Positions 1 through 11,741 of a stretch of 64,000 nucleotides of DNA are shown here, in pieces; position 1 is the first letter of the stretch, and each line of letters starts with the position of its first letter. This DNA comes from Homarus americanus (taxonomy: Eukaryota > Arthropoda > Malacostraca > Decapoda > Nephropidae): assembly GCF_018991925.1 (NCBI RefSeq), contig NW_024738604.1, forward strand, positions 372,501-436,500, given 5' to 3'. The position numbers were made by a program, and so were the translations under genes. The notes under the pieces are model-generated. The model saw only the letters and a list, made by a program, of their open reading frames with translations. It had not been told where the DNA came from and did no database searches.

Positions 1-94
1 ACCTGTGTCTTGGTAGGTCACGGTGCACCTGTGTCTTGGTAGGTCACGGTGCACCTGTGTCTTGGTAGGTCACGGTGCACCTGTGTCTTGGTGA
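1..94. repeat. 26-bp minisatellite at the left edge
   Basis: A 26-base unit beginning acctgtgtcttggtagg is repeated head to tail at 1, 27 and 53, and a partial unit begins at 79. The complete copies are identical as far as I can read. The array runs off the left edge, so its full length is unknown. The open frame over it (49-264) reflects the repeat and is not called as a gene. Confidence 0.95.
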
Positions 95-1270
95 TATGTG
101 TGTGTGTTGGTCACTTGGTTCGCCTCGTTTGGTACAGTGATCAACATAAACAAGACATAGGGCTCATTGCTCCTCCTTGCGAAGAAATAATGCACTTGAC
201 ATCTTTTTCGTTACAGATCCTAGAGTTCACTTCAAATAACATCCACCGCGTCTATATTGACTAGTTAATTAATTCCGTATCATTCAGTTCTGTCGTATAT
301 TATTTCGAGTGTTTTTACCTCCTTCCCCGACGCGTAAATAAGATAGTCTCTGTCTTTGTTCTCATTGACGTCAGGCGGTTGATTGGTTGAGGTGAAGACT
401 TATTGAGTGACCTTCAGTTGCAGTTGCAGATTAATTGGCTGAGAAGACAACACCATGAGTGACGTCGAGGGAAGGAGGAAGCTAATTGGTTGAGTGAAGA
501 GACGTGGTATCATCAATCTGGGAAGGAATTGAGATTTAAAAAAAAGTCCATCACATTTCAAACAGTTAAATCATGCACATGTGAATACCTCCAAGTATAC
601 TATAGATAACATAAACCATGGAAGTGAAGTGTCGTCTGAACCTAAAAAAGTATAAACACCATAACACTAAACTGTAGAGAAACCGTTTAAAAGAGGAATC
701 GAACACCATTTACTTGTACTACGCTACCATTTATAGTGTTAGAAACCATATACCATGATGCTCTACGTATTATAATTATACTTCGTAACTAAAATTGTAA
801 AAAAAACAACTTCTTAAACCTCATAACTTTAACATAAAATAATAACTAGATGCGTTCACAATTAACATCCAGAATAATTAGGACTTCTCTTTGTTTACAT
901 TTTATCCGGAATTTGAACGCATCGAGTTAAGGTTGAGTCTGAAATGTTTATCTTAAAACTTTATTATTATTTTTTAGATGTAATGTTTTAAAGGATTTTT
1001 GTCTTAAGTCAGTCATCTGGATGTATTCTTAGATCTTCAGACGAGACTTTTGGTGTATCTGAAGTGATCTTGTATGACAGTAACACCGTGGGGGGGACGT
1101 GGGGTGGGCGGGTGAAGAGGAGAACTACTGCGATGTAACGACTGTAATGGGTAATGGGTTTATGTCAGATCTAATGGGACGTGGTTTTATATCATTATAA
1201 TGGGTAGTTTAATTGTGATGTCTTTTAAAGGGTAATAGTTCCACTGAAGACGTAGTTATAATGGGTAATA
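95..1270. other. non-coding stretch, no gene seen
   Basis: I see no exon with protein similarity here. Around 375-505 there are loose direct repeats of a GATTGGTTGAGTGAAGA-like phrase. The rest is AT-rich. It is either an upstream intron of the GALNT2-type gene or intergenic DNA. Confidence 0.5.
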
Positions 1271-1346
1271 GACGTAGTTCTTGTGTGTGGTGGTGACGGT
1301 GTGTGTTTGCTGCTGGAACAACGTAGAACGGGCAGCTTGCCAGACC

Positions 1347-1383
1347 GTGTGTGTGTGTGTGTGCGTGTGTGTGTGTGTGTGTT
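1347..1383. repeat. (GT)n microsatellite followed by a pyrimidine-rich tract
   Basis: A GT run with one GC interruption is followed, to about 1730, by a strongly C/T-rich stretch. The overlapping open frames on both strands come from this composition and resemble no protein. Confidence 0.9.
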
Positions 1384-1779
1384 TCCTCCACCATGGTACT
1401 TGTATATCACCCCTCCTCCTCCCTCCCTCCATCTCCCCATCCCAACCGTCTCATCTTCAAATACTCTACTGGAAACTGCCTCTCTCTCCTCTCCTCCGTT
1501 TCCCGCTCTCCATTTTACTTTTTTGGGTTTTATTATAATTTCTCTCTCCCTTCTTTCGTTCTTCTTGACTTCCTCCTCTTCCCTGTCCTCTTCAGTTTGG
1601 AATTTACCTCTCCCTTTCCCTCCCTTTTCCTCCTGTTCTCCCACATTTCCTCTTATTCCTTTCCCTCCTTACCTCTCACATTTCTTGCTTCTTTTCCTCT
1701 TCCTTCATCCTCCACTTCTCTTCCCCAGTGACGGGAGTTTAAGGAAGAATCATAAAGTTTGGTGATTGTCTGGGAATCT

Positions 1780-2338
1780 TTTATTTTAGGGGATTCGATT
1801 CGACTTGGTCTCAACTTAACCTAAGTCTAAACTTTACTTTTTTTTAGGGATTCGGTCCTATTTGGTGTCACCTTAATCTAAATCTAATCCTTAAGGGTAG
1901 GGATTCATTCATAGGAAGTGTGGGATTAATTTCTGATGGTTAGGTTAGGAGCTCATGAGGGTTCAGGGCGGTTCACTTGATGATTCGTAACGCTGATCAA
2001 ACGGTTCGGAGTGGTTCAAAATATGACAGTTAAGGTCCAGGGTTCATAAACTTCGATGACCAGCTTTAGATGATTCAAATGAGTAACAACAGGCGGTGTT
2101 TTAAAAGCTTCGAGTGATTCAAGCTTCAAATGACGCACATCGGAACGGTTACTGAACTATTTACGGGAAGAAAAAAAATAAAATGGATCACCTGAAGAAT
2201 CACCACCCCAAATTATTCCACTTAAAAGAGTAATTACCCTAACATAATTTGGGGACGATGAGATTAATTTAGACTGGGATAGATTAGGTTAGATTAGCAT
2301 TAGGTGAAATTAGCTAGGGTGGAGATTCTTCAGGTGAT
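1780..2338. repeat. degenerate direct repeat and a foldback with about 22-bp arms
   Basis: Two imperfect copies of a GGATTCG...CTTAACCTAAGTCTAA-like phrase lie near 1790-1845 and 1848-1895. A clearer inverted repeat has arms at 2187-2210 (ATCACCTGAAGAATCACCAC) and 2317-2338 (its reverse complement with a few changes), with a loop of about 105 bases. This is the shape of a small non-autonomous TIR element; I found no clear target duplication. Confidence 0.6.
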
Positions 2339-2459
2339 TAAGGAAAATTAATTTAAGACTTCCAGGGAGGAATCTTAAGACGATGTAAATTGGACTTAAT
2401 CTCGAGGTCTTTATTATGATGGATCAATGTACCCAAAACCCCGGGGCCGTAAGCATAGT

Positions 2460-2900
2460 TTTGTGTTGGTTTTGGTGGCGAGTTGACGGTCAGAGGTGAT
2501 GGTGAACAGCTTAACGGTGAGGAGGGAAGGTGGTGGGTAGGAGGGAGGGGAGGAAAGGTGTTTGGAAGTTGTGATCAGGAGGGGAGGGTAGAAGGTTGTG
2601 GACAGGAGAGGTAGGAGGTTGTAGAAGGGGGACTTGGAAGGAAAGGTTGGCAGGGGAGGGTGTGTAAGGATAGGGGTTATGGAACGGATGGGGGACAAGG
2701 AGGTTGTAGAGTGGGTGGGAGGAAGTGTTTGGAGGTTGTGAAGGGGACAGGGGTTTAGAGGTAATGGAAGAGAGACATAGAAGAAGAGGAGATGGGAGGG
2801 TTAGAAATAGGGGAGAGTGAAGGGAAGGCGTTTTCTGGGAAGGGGAAAGGGAGGGTATAATGAAGGAGGACTCACCGTTCCAAGGGCTATTTTGGTCAGT
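2460..2900. repeat. purine-rich (G/A) low-complexity tract
   Basis: The plus strand is dominated by GGGAGG, GGAAGG and GTGGG phrases. Minus-strand frames over it (for example 2511-3053) read as P/S/T/L low complexity plus the neighbouring AC repeat and are not called as coding. Confidence 0.8.
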
Positions 2901-2979
2901 GATGGTGAGTGTTGTTGGGCAGGTGAGCGGGTGACTAGGCGTGAGTAAATCACCGTTAAGTGATGGTAAATGTTTTGTT

Positions 2980-2981
<2 letters not shown>

Positions 2982-3054
<73 letters not shown>
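2982..3054. repeat. (AC)n microsatellite, about 36 units
   Basis: An uninterrupted AC run of 73 bases. In three minus-strand frames it reads as Val-Cys repeats, which explains the spurious open frames here. Purine-rich DNA follows, including a GA run near 3222-3241. Confidence 0.98.
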
Positions 3055-3058
<4 letters not shown>

Positions 3059-3636
3059 GAGTGAGAGAGGATAAGGAAAAATGGGAACGAGGAGTAAGGG
3101 GATGTGGAGAGTATTAGGGAGAATGAGGAAGAGAAGGAGTGAGCGAGAAAGATTGCGTGAATATCATGAGGGGGACAAAGAGATGGCCAGAGAGGATATT
3201 CTCCCTGGCTAACACGAAGGGAGAGAGAGAGAGAGAGAGAGGCAGGGTGGAGGGAGGGAAGTATGAACAGGTGGAGAGAAGAAGGAGAACGAAAGGAAGG
3301 AAGGAAGGAGGACGAAGGGATGTGAAAAATACTCACAAATATTGATAATTGTATAAAAGCTGGCGGTCTGGGGGTGACAACGTTAAGAGCTGTCAGTATG
3401 GTGTGTGTTGTATAAAATCTGGGTCCCTAGTGAATGATACTGACGTTCATACACGCCCACTCTCGGTTATTGTTACTCACCAATATTGGAACTCGGTCAA
3501 ATAAAGGCCAGTGTAAAAATCATTCTATTTTATTTTTTCCCCAGTGGTTGCATCAGCCATACCAATTTCGTCGTGTGCTGTAAGTTTGTAAGTATGCAGT
3601 ATCTACGTTAGTTCGCCGTGGGTTCCAAAGTGATGA

Positions 3637-4200
3637 AACGAAAAAAAAACTAGACTATTATATCAGAGAGAAGCTCGGGAAGCAGCCATCCCACTGGACT
3701 CCCCGCCCACCTGGTACGATGACCTCCGTAAACTTCCTGACCTCTCGTACGTCTATGGGAAAGGGTCGCGGAAAAGGGACGCGATTGCTGCCAGTATCAT
3801 CATTGGGTATGACTTTGCTTGGGAGATTGGTATCCCCGCATCCCCTGAGCAACGCTCTTGTGCATTATGCAGAAGACCCGACAGCCGCATCCTTATCCAC
3901 TACCTCCTAAGATGTCCCCACACACAACGCTGGACCACCACTCCACGACCCCCTGACGGAGACACGATGATCCTCCCCATACTGGCCAGATATTTTGTAA
4001 ATAACATTGATTATGTGTTAAAGGAATATCCTTCCTTCCTTCGGCTTTAGTAAGCCCCTTTATAATATTTATATTGTATATACTTGTCACACTTGCCAGA
4101 TGCTTCTGGTGTCATTGTACAGGGGTACCTAGTGACAGCACTAGGATCCCGCTTCCTCTATCAAGGAATAAACAATTGAAATTGAAAAAATTGAATTGAC
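3637..4200 (+). mobile_element. LINE 3' end (Jockey-like), ORF2 C-terminus plus 3' tail
   Basis: A frame without a start codon stays open from 3637 to the stop at 4048-4050 (137 codons). It begins NEKKTRLLYQREAREAAIPL and later contains CALCRRPDSRILIHYLLRC. That C-x2-C-x9-H-x4-C cluster is the zinc-knuckle-like motif found at the C-terminus of ORF2 in Jockey/I-group non-LTR retrotransposons, after the RNase H region. After the stop come about 125 bases of 3' UTR with AATAAA and an ATTGAAATTG/TTGAATTG tail. The 5' part is missing, as in ordinary 5'-truncated insertions. The frame is intact although truncated, so the copy may be young. The exact clade is not certain. Confidence 0.75.
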
Positions 4201-4361
4201 TATTATATAACCGGGCATTAGGACGGGTCAGGTATTTTTTAGGTTCTAGCATTGCCACGGATGTTCACCAAAAGGAAAGAAGGAAGGAGACAGGGGGTGT
4301 TATTATTTGTATTGTAAATGCAGTATAACCAAATGAAAAAGATATAGGCTACAATTATACG

Positions 4362-4362
<1 letters not shown>

Positions 4363-4395
<33 letters not shown>

Positions 4396-4405
4396 TAGTA
4401 GTAGT
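4363..4405. repeat. (TG)n then (TAG)n compound microsatellite
   Basis: TG units run from 4363 to about 4393 and are followed by four TAG units. Confidence 0.95.
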
Positions 4406-5740
4406 TGAAGAAGTAAGACTCACAGGCGTCGAATTGCATTTTTCAGTAAGCAAGAAGAAGGGTACTGTAGAGTGCTCATATAATGATGCATCAGCTCAGA
4501 GGTGTACATTTCTGTGTACACACTTCTGCCAGACAAGGGATATACATTTCTCCTGATGCTGTCACTTGTGTATGTACAGTATATCAGAGAAAAGTCGACT
4601 TCAATGTTCTGTTTATGCACGTGTGGGAGATAAGGGGCTGAGGAAAACGTAAAATGTTGGAAAAGCATCACAAATAGGTAGAACTATGGTGCTATACTGT
4701 TTACGACGAAAATACTTAGCGCTAACCAACCCTTTTAATGTGTTTTGTGGTTAACGTCGTCTATCTCATGAATGGTTAAGCAACGTATTGCTTCAGTTAT
4801 GTTCGCTAAATATATATAATTTTTTACTCTAAACATCTTGCTGGGGTTAAGACGCTGATCTGTACCACTACTACAGATCAGTGGGTAAAGTGTATTGCTC
4901 TCCTTGTATCAACAAAGAACAGCTGATCTTCCCCAACTGAAGATGCTCACGTCAACATTCAGTAGAGATTCTGCCGCTGTTATGTTATGACAGCAGTGGA
5001 TTCATCCGGACTCTTAATGCTCTTCCCGCCTCCTCTTGTTGCTCTGTTACTTACAAATCTTACTGTAGTTGTTATTATCCTTGCAGCAACTTATTTGTTA
5101 CCTGTTTAGTTGTTTTCTGATTATTCTTGAGTTACGTTAAATGAGGTTTTGTCCTGTTTTGTCATACAAGTTGTAAAATGGGTGAAGCTCGTAGTAGAGA
5201 ATGAGGCTTCATTAGGATAGGGGGGGATATTTATCTCATGGGTTAGAGGTAGATGGTGTTTTGTCTTACAGCATTTAAAACCCACTTCGTTTGAGTAAGA
5301 GGGCTGGGAAGGGAGGCGGTTGTACTGTACATACTGTAGAAGGTAAGTCTAATTAAAGGTAGGTTAAGACAGGTTAATTCACGTAGAATTGCATACTTTC
5401 TGCTTGTAAAAGTGAGTGAATAATATTGAACAGGGAAAGATGGTTGGTATGTAATTTTATTTATTTATCAAAATTATTTATTATTATAGAAGGGAGGAAA
5501 GGATAAACGCTGCTACAGGCAAATATTGGGTACTATAATGGTTTGAAAGTTTTGGACACGAACGGAATTATGAGAATTAGAAAATAACTAGAACTGTAAA
5601 ATAGATGACAAAAGACTCATATTTAAAAGTTAAAGTTGAGCAATCCTGTCTGTACTTCACATCCTTTAGTGATAGGAGTGATATTCGTGGGTACCACGAG
5701 CAGGAAATTTTTTGGATACTTGAGCTGTTCTTTTTTGTTC

Positions 5741-5741
<1 letters not shown>
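4406..5741. other. AT-rich non-coding DNA, probably a GALNT2 intron
   Basis: No protein-coding exon was recognised. I looked for the exon before 5858, which should encode the Val-Asp-Asp end of the nucleotide-binding region, and did not find it. TACTGTA/TACAGTA motifs begin to appear here (near 4462, 4576, 5050 and 5325). Confidence 0.5.

Positions 5742-5815
<74 letters not shown>
5742..5815. repeat. (TTA)n microsatellite, about 24 units
   Basis: A near-perfect trinucleotide run ends 42 bases upstream of the splice acceptor of the first visible GALNT2-type exon (5858), so it lies in the polypyrimidine/branch-point neighbourhood. Length changes could affect splicing; that is inference. Confidence 0.97.
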
Positions 5816-5857
5816 TGTACCTACATATAATAACCTTGTGTAATTTCATACTTACAG

Positions 5858-8800
5858 CCCAAGACGGTGCCGAGTTAGCCAAGATACAGAAAGTGCGGAT
5901 TATCAGGAATGACCAGAGAGAAGGCAAGTAGTTTTACTGGTGGTCATTACATGTTAATACTACCTTAAATGTGTTGTCTCTTTTAGCATTAGTCATACCA
6001 TAAACTAAATGAAATTGTGGTTTTATATTTATTAGTATTTAAGTCTGCTGATCGTAACAGAGTATTATAAGTGGATTAGTAAGCCTAGTAATGAAGTGTA
6101 TCAGTGTTGCGGTCTCTTGGTAACGACCAGTAAGTTGGGACGCCACAAAGACATGCTGCTGGGTAGTTATGAGGTAAGGTTGACGTGCACTTAGTGGTGG
6201 CGGTCATGCATCCCTAGGTGCTCTCGTGTATATTACTACTTTCTTGCTGTCCGCGGTAATGAGGGAGAGAGAGAAGAATATTTTGTGGTCAAGGAAAAAG
6301 AAGTGAAGTGTGTGTGTGTCTGTCTGTGTTTACTTCGTTATCAGTCAAAAGAAATCCTCTGAAATGTTAAGGTAAGTACAGTACAGTACTAATTTAGTTA
6401 CATGAGACAAGTAGACAGTATTTCTGATGTGGCAAAAATATTATACCTTGAAGCAGTTTTTATATTTATACATTATTATATAAACAACAGATAAGGCAGT
6501 ACTGTAGTAGTTTTTTATGTGTGTGTGTTTTAATTGTTTTTACATTATGACAATGTTTCCTTGAAGGTTTGATGCGTTCTCGTGTGAGGGGGTCAGATGC
6601 TGCCACAGCCCCTATCCTCACTTTCCTTGACTCGCACTGTGAATGTAACCAACACTGGCTAGAGCCCATGCTGGAGAGGGTGTCTGGGGTGAGCAAGGAC
6701 CTGTTTGTTTAGAATAACTGCCATTAAAAAAAATAGCTTCCACATCTTAGAAGGTTATGAGCATTGAAAGCGAAGGAAAACTTTTGCCTACATTATTATT
6801 ATTTTCTTTTTATATAACTATTATACTTGATTTAACAAAATTTCTTTCCATAGGACCGAACGAGGGTGGTGTGCCCTATAATAGATGTGATCAGTATGGA
6901 CACCTTCCAGTATATCGGAGCTTCAGCTGATTTAAGAGGAGGCTTTGATTGGAACCTGGTGTTTAAGTGGGAGTATCTGTCCTCTGAGGAAAAGAAGAAA
7001 CGGCAGAAAGACCCAACGCAGGTTATAAAGTAAGTTAAACTTAGTGATATTAATTTGTCATTAGTAATTTGTCTGCTGCACTGACCGTTGCCACTTATCT
7101 TTGGCCGTTATGGTATATTTAATCCCCAGTCAATTATCCAGCCTTCTATTTGAGTCTCATACATCAATTTTATTTCTTCTTTCATTAACCTTCCCAGCTT
7201 TTAATTATATTTTAATATTTTACAGAACTCCCATGATAGCTGGTGGACTCTTTATGATAGACAAGTCATACTTTGAACAGCTCGGCAAATATGACATGTT
7301 CATGGATATTTGGGGAGGAGAAAATTTAGGTATGAATGAATAGGATTTTTTCAAGGCCTTGTGAAGTTATGTCAGTAGTTGTACATGAACCATTGTTTAC
7401 TGTTTGTTGGTCCAGAATCAAATACCCTTAGTTCAAGTACAGTACCTCATTCTTTAACTCGTAGATTTTTTTTTTTTTTAATTCTATGCTTCACTCTCCC
7501 CAGAAATTTCTTTCCGGGTGTGGCAGTGTGGGGGAAGCTTAGAAATTGTCCCTTGCTCACGAGTGGGACATGTGTTCCGTAAGCAGCATCCATATACTTT
7601 CCCAGGAGGGTCTGGTAATGTGTTTGCTCGAAAACACACGCGAAGGGCAGCAGAAGTTTGGATGGACGATTACAAGAAATATTATTATTCTGCTGTGCCA
7701 TTAGCCAAGAGTGTCAATTATGGAAAGTAAGTAATCAAATGTAACAGAAAACAGTATACCTGTATCATGTTGGCTTGTACATTTACTGTGCCAAGTATCT
7801 GTGACAACCCACACTGATATTGTACTAAAAGATAGAGGTCAAAAGTCACAGTTCAAAATGTGATCTCCATTTTACTTTGTTTACAAAATGTAAGTAGAAT
7901 GAATAGAAGTACTGTACTGTAACTGTTTAGATGATTCTTGTCAGAGTAAACAAACTTTTATACTGTGAGAGAAAAGTGAGTACTGTACATTATAGGCAGA
8001 TATGTTAAAACAATGTAACTGAAGATATTATATTGCTAACCTTTTATAGTGAAATACAGTTTTACAGTTAAGATGGTATAACTGTTCTCTACTTGAGATT
8101 CTGCATTACACTCTGAACTTAAGTTTTTAATTTTCCTTGGATTAATATATTTTTGTATTTAACTTTCAGTATTCAGAGTCGACTAGAGCTACGAAAACAG
8201 TTGAAATGTAAAAATTTCAAGTGGTACTTAGAGAATGTATACCCAGAGTTAGAGGTTCCAGATGGTGGACACGGCACTTTTGGGGTGTTCAAGCAAAATC
8301 TTAAGTGTATGGATACATTGGGTCACCGTGCAGAGGGGACAGTAGGCCTTTATTCTTGCCATGGCACTGGAGGGAATCAGGTATGCTGCATAGGTATTTG
8401 TTCTAGTCATGGTATATTAGAGGAAAGCAGATACAGTACATGTATAGTGTCATTAAAACTTCACCCTTTGTTATACCACCAAATGTATACTGTACTGTGA
8501 CATTCCTATAAGTTTAGAATTTCTAAATCATGGCCTGGATTTTCAAATATTTGACCTCTGTCTGTCTCACTCCCCCTCAGAGACAAAGGTAAATGCAAAA
8601 TTTCATTAAAATTATCCTGAGATTATTGCAACTTGATATACAGTATATATCCCCATTAAAGGTACAGTACAAAATTTTAACATAGGAACCTTTTAGAAAA
8701 TTTGATCCCTAGTTGATTGTGATAATATATTCTTTATCAAGAAAGGGCATAATCAGTGGCATACAGTACACACCAAATTTAAATGAAATCCCACCAGCCA

Positions 8801-10285
8801 TTATTTTTAATGAGTAGGAACACACAAAAGGACTGATATATGGATGGCCTTATTGATGGACTTGGCTAAATCATAAATATTTTTGTAATCATCTTAAGGT
8901 AATGATTGCTTGCCAATTTATATTGTGTCTAATGTCAAAACTGTTTGTTCAATTTCAGGAGTGGTCACTTACTCGAGATAAATTGATTAGGCATGGTGAA
9001 CTGTGTCTGTCGCTGCCAGAGCTCAGGCCTGGTGCAGGTCTCATTCTTGCTCCTTGTCAAAACAGTGACTTGCAGGTAGGTGCAATAGCCCTGAGAGCAT
9101 TAACTTGCAGGAGGAATCAGAATGTAGAATGTTCATGGAGTCTGCTTATGTCACCTCTTATGTATGGATGTAAAGCTCGGGTATTTCAAAGTACTGTACA
9201 GTCTCTCCTTGACTTACAGGGAGTTCCGTCAGCGACCAGGTCGTAAGTCGAAAAGGCAAAAATAATACATAGAAATTCTAAAATGGGTGTCTCTTTTTCT
9301 TCTCAGCACCACGAGAACTCTCACTTTTACGCTTGCCAGCCATTTTAAAGGGAATTACAAACGAGAATTTTGTCAGTACACAGTGCGATCACTAACGTCA
9401 GACTTCGAAAACACGTAATTTGAAAAATATTTTTATTACGACCCACGGCGTTAGTATGTCCAGGTTATCGTGAAATTAGGTATGTAGGTAAGTCGAGGAG
9501 TACCTGTACACTGTAGTAGGTCATTACTGAGAGCAGTAGGGAAGGACTGTCTGTGAAATATTATGAGGGTTTGGAGAATTGGCATAAGAAAGAAATGAAG
9601 ATATGAAATAAATTAGTGGGATCAATAAGTCTCATGAGAGGTGAATGGATGACAGTGTACTAAGTTGGTTTGGACAAAACAAACACATGGCAGGTGAGAT
9701 TGGTAAGAAAGATTTATTACAGAATGGCAATACAGTAGTAATGAGAGTACAGTACTGTATGCAATCACTTATACTTTACAGTAACAGTATCTACAAGAAC
9801 TTATGTGTGCTGATGTAATTTAGAGCAAAGGATTATTATACCATATTAAGTGAAAATATATTAAATTTTTTGCTGAGGGTTACAGACACAGCTTTTACAT
9901 AGTTGTTCTAGATATGGGTGTGCTGTGACTATTTTTTTCTTATTATGCAAGTTTCATATGTATTTTCATCTTTCTTATCTTTGATTTACCAGGTAGGGAT
10001 AGCTTAATTATAGTTTTTTTTACATCATTCAGTATAGATATTGTTCTTCAAGGGGCACAATGTCATGTGTCCACTACAGAGTTAAGAAGAAGATTATGCA
10101 TTAATTCTCTCCCCTTGTGTGTTTTTCAGAAATGGATGCGCAGAGATGGTGACCGGCTAATAAAGGCAGTAGGGGTCAAATTATGTATAGATAGTGCAAG
10201 GGAGAGAGCAGATGGCTTAGTAGTAGAACTTTGTGATGCGACTAAACTTACTCAACAATGGTCTTTCGTTGTAAATAAAAGTTAA
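5858..10285 (+). CDS. GALNT2: polypeptide N-acetylgalactosaminyltransferase 2-like, 3' eight exons
   Basis: Coding exons: 5858-5923, 6567-6688, 6854-7029, 7226-7329, 7504-7726, 8170-8380, 8959-9075 and 10130-10285 (stop TAA). Phases join cleanly; all introns are GT-AG except the first, which uses a GC donor at 5924. The product is a type II Golgi enzyme that adds GalNAc from UDP-GalNAc to Ser/Thr, the first step of mucin-type O-glycosylation. Exon 2 of this set holds the metal-binding DSH in [10 protein letters not shown]. Exons 4-5 hold the Gal/GalNAc-T motif with [17 protein letters not shown] and the run [16 protein letters not shown]. From exon 6 on there is a ricin-type beta-trefoil lectin domain with CMD, LCLSL and LCID repeats and a terminal QQW. 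The [18 protein letters not shown] region and the C-terminus match the GALNT2/Pgant2 subfamily better than GALNT1. The cytoplasmic tail, membrane anchor, stem and first part of the catalytic domain are not in the window as far as I can see. Confidence 0.93.
9199..9506. mobile_element. pogo/Tigger-like MITE in the last GALNT2 intron
   Basis: The left end CAGTCTCTCCTTGACTTAC and the right end GTAAGTCGAGGAGTACCTG are imperfect inverted repeats, each flanked outside by TA. The 308-base element has no transposase. It belongs to the same TIR family (clipped core CTCCTCGACTTACGAC) as copies at 31458 and 44649. Confidence 0.8.
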
Positions 10286-11620
10286 TGTTAGAGGTGAGTA
10301 ATTAATGTAGGTGTGTATTGGCTAGACACTAGATCATAAGAATATATTTGAAATATTTCTTTACTTCTTTTTTTCTGTTTATGTTGACTTCAGATAATTG
10401 AAGGATATAGAATTTTTAAGCTATGTATGTACTGTATATGTATTTATACTGAATATTTATTTTTACTTTCAGCTTGTATTTTTTAAAGAACTACAGTACT
10501 GTACAGCAAAATGACATGAAGATGAACTCCAGATCTGTTTATGAGAGTGAGTTCACATTTCCTCTGTACTGTATGTACACTCGCTGTCCATCAAGTGAAT
10601 CCACGCACGTTTTTGACTGTCACTATTAAGATTTTTATTCATTGTACATTGTTGAAATGATGAACTTCAATGTAATTGAAAATTCAAAATACCTGGTATT
10701 TGTGGCAAGACAAGTTGGTGCCTGATGTCTGCTAAATGCAGTTCTAGTATGTGAGTACTTACATGACCTGATAAAAGAAAATTACCATAATGTGAGAAGC
10801 ATAGTACTGTACTGGGTCCTGTGCACTATTATGGGCATCTTATTAATTAATGCCCTCAGCCACTGTGGCAATACAAGTGATGGTAAATTCTGTGTTTTAG
10901 GTACTGAACCATATTGAAAATTTTGTAACTTCTAGACCTTCCTCTTTTTAGATTAACTGACCTGTGTTTTTATATTTTATTAAATGAAAATTACAGGGAG
11001 AGTTCAGACTAACAATTGTTAGATCTATTACCGAGGAATGTGTAGTTTCTTGCCATTCATTCTATCCTTGTTATATTGTCATGGTTAGTTAAAGTACAAT
11101 GTTTTATCCATTCAGTTGAGACCAAGAATCTTCTTATTCGATATGTACAGTTGCAGACAAAATTCTCTGAACACTTGGCAATATTTGGTATCTTCTTTTT
11201 GGTCATATACAGTACAGTACGATATCGAAAAAAAAATTATTAATATGCAAAGAAAAGTCTAATAAAGTCCTATGTTAAAATTCCAATTTCCGTCACCTAA
11301 TGAACCTCAAGTACATTATTTGTATGCCAGATTCTGCCACGTGTCCAGGGAATTTTGTCTGCAGCTGTACATCCTGTTTGTTATGTGATTATCTTGCTGT
11401 AAATTTTATTCCTATCTTGTGATTAATACATTTATAAAAACCAGCTGTTCCCAAGTGTATGAGAATATGTCTAGTGCATTAGCTTGATTGGCAAACCTGT
11501 GTATGCAATGTCAGTGTTTCAATAGTAAAAAGTGAGATACTGTAGGAACTGAAGCTTGTTATCACATTAAATAATTTAAATGTTTTTTGTTTTGTTTTTA
11601 CTAATTCATGCAATAACAAG

Positions 11621-11741
11621 TTAGGCCTCTCACATTTTTTTTTTTAATCTAAGGAGTTCAGTGGGACCTTTCACACAGATGTCCATTGAACTCTATTGAT
11701 TTTTAAGTCACGTGACAAAATCTCGTGTGAAAGAGGCCTGA
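11621..11741. repeat. short foldback element with AGGCCTCTCACA ends
   Basis: The left arm TTAGGCCTCTCACA and the right arm TGTGAAAGAGGCCTGA are imperfect reverse complements about 90 bases apart. The same AGGCCTCTCACA / TGTGAAAGG pair is found in the foldback at 47545-47737, which suggests a dispersed small TIR family. No target duplication could be fixed. Confidence 0.6.

Noticed and set aside
1225..1765. Overlapping open frames on both strands
   Set aside because: Produced by a GT repeat and a pyrimidine-rich tract; simultaneous openness in several frames reflects composition, not coding.
2511..3336. Long minus-strand open frames of up to 180 codons
   Set aside because: They are made of Val-Cys repeats from the AC microsatellite plus Pro/Ser/Thr/Leu low complexity from the purine tract; no domain, and three frames are open at once.
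3350..5857. Upstream exons of the GALNT2-type gene
   Set aside because: I looked for sequences encoding the FHNEA and VDD regions and found none on the plus strand; the exons are probably outside the window.
5605..5931. Open frame joining Tyr/Ile repeats to [11 protein letters not shown]
   Set aside because: It reads through the intron and TTA repeat into a true exon; only 5858-5923 is coding.
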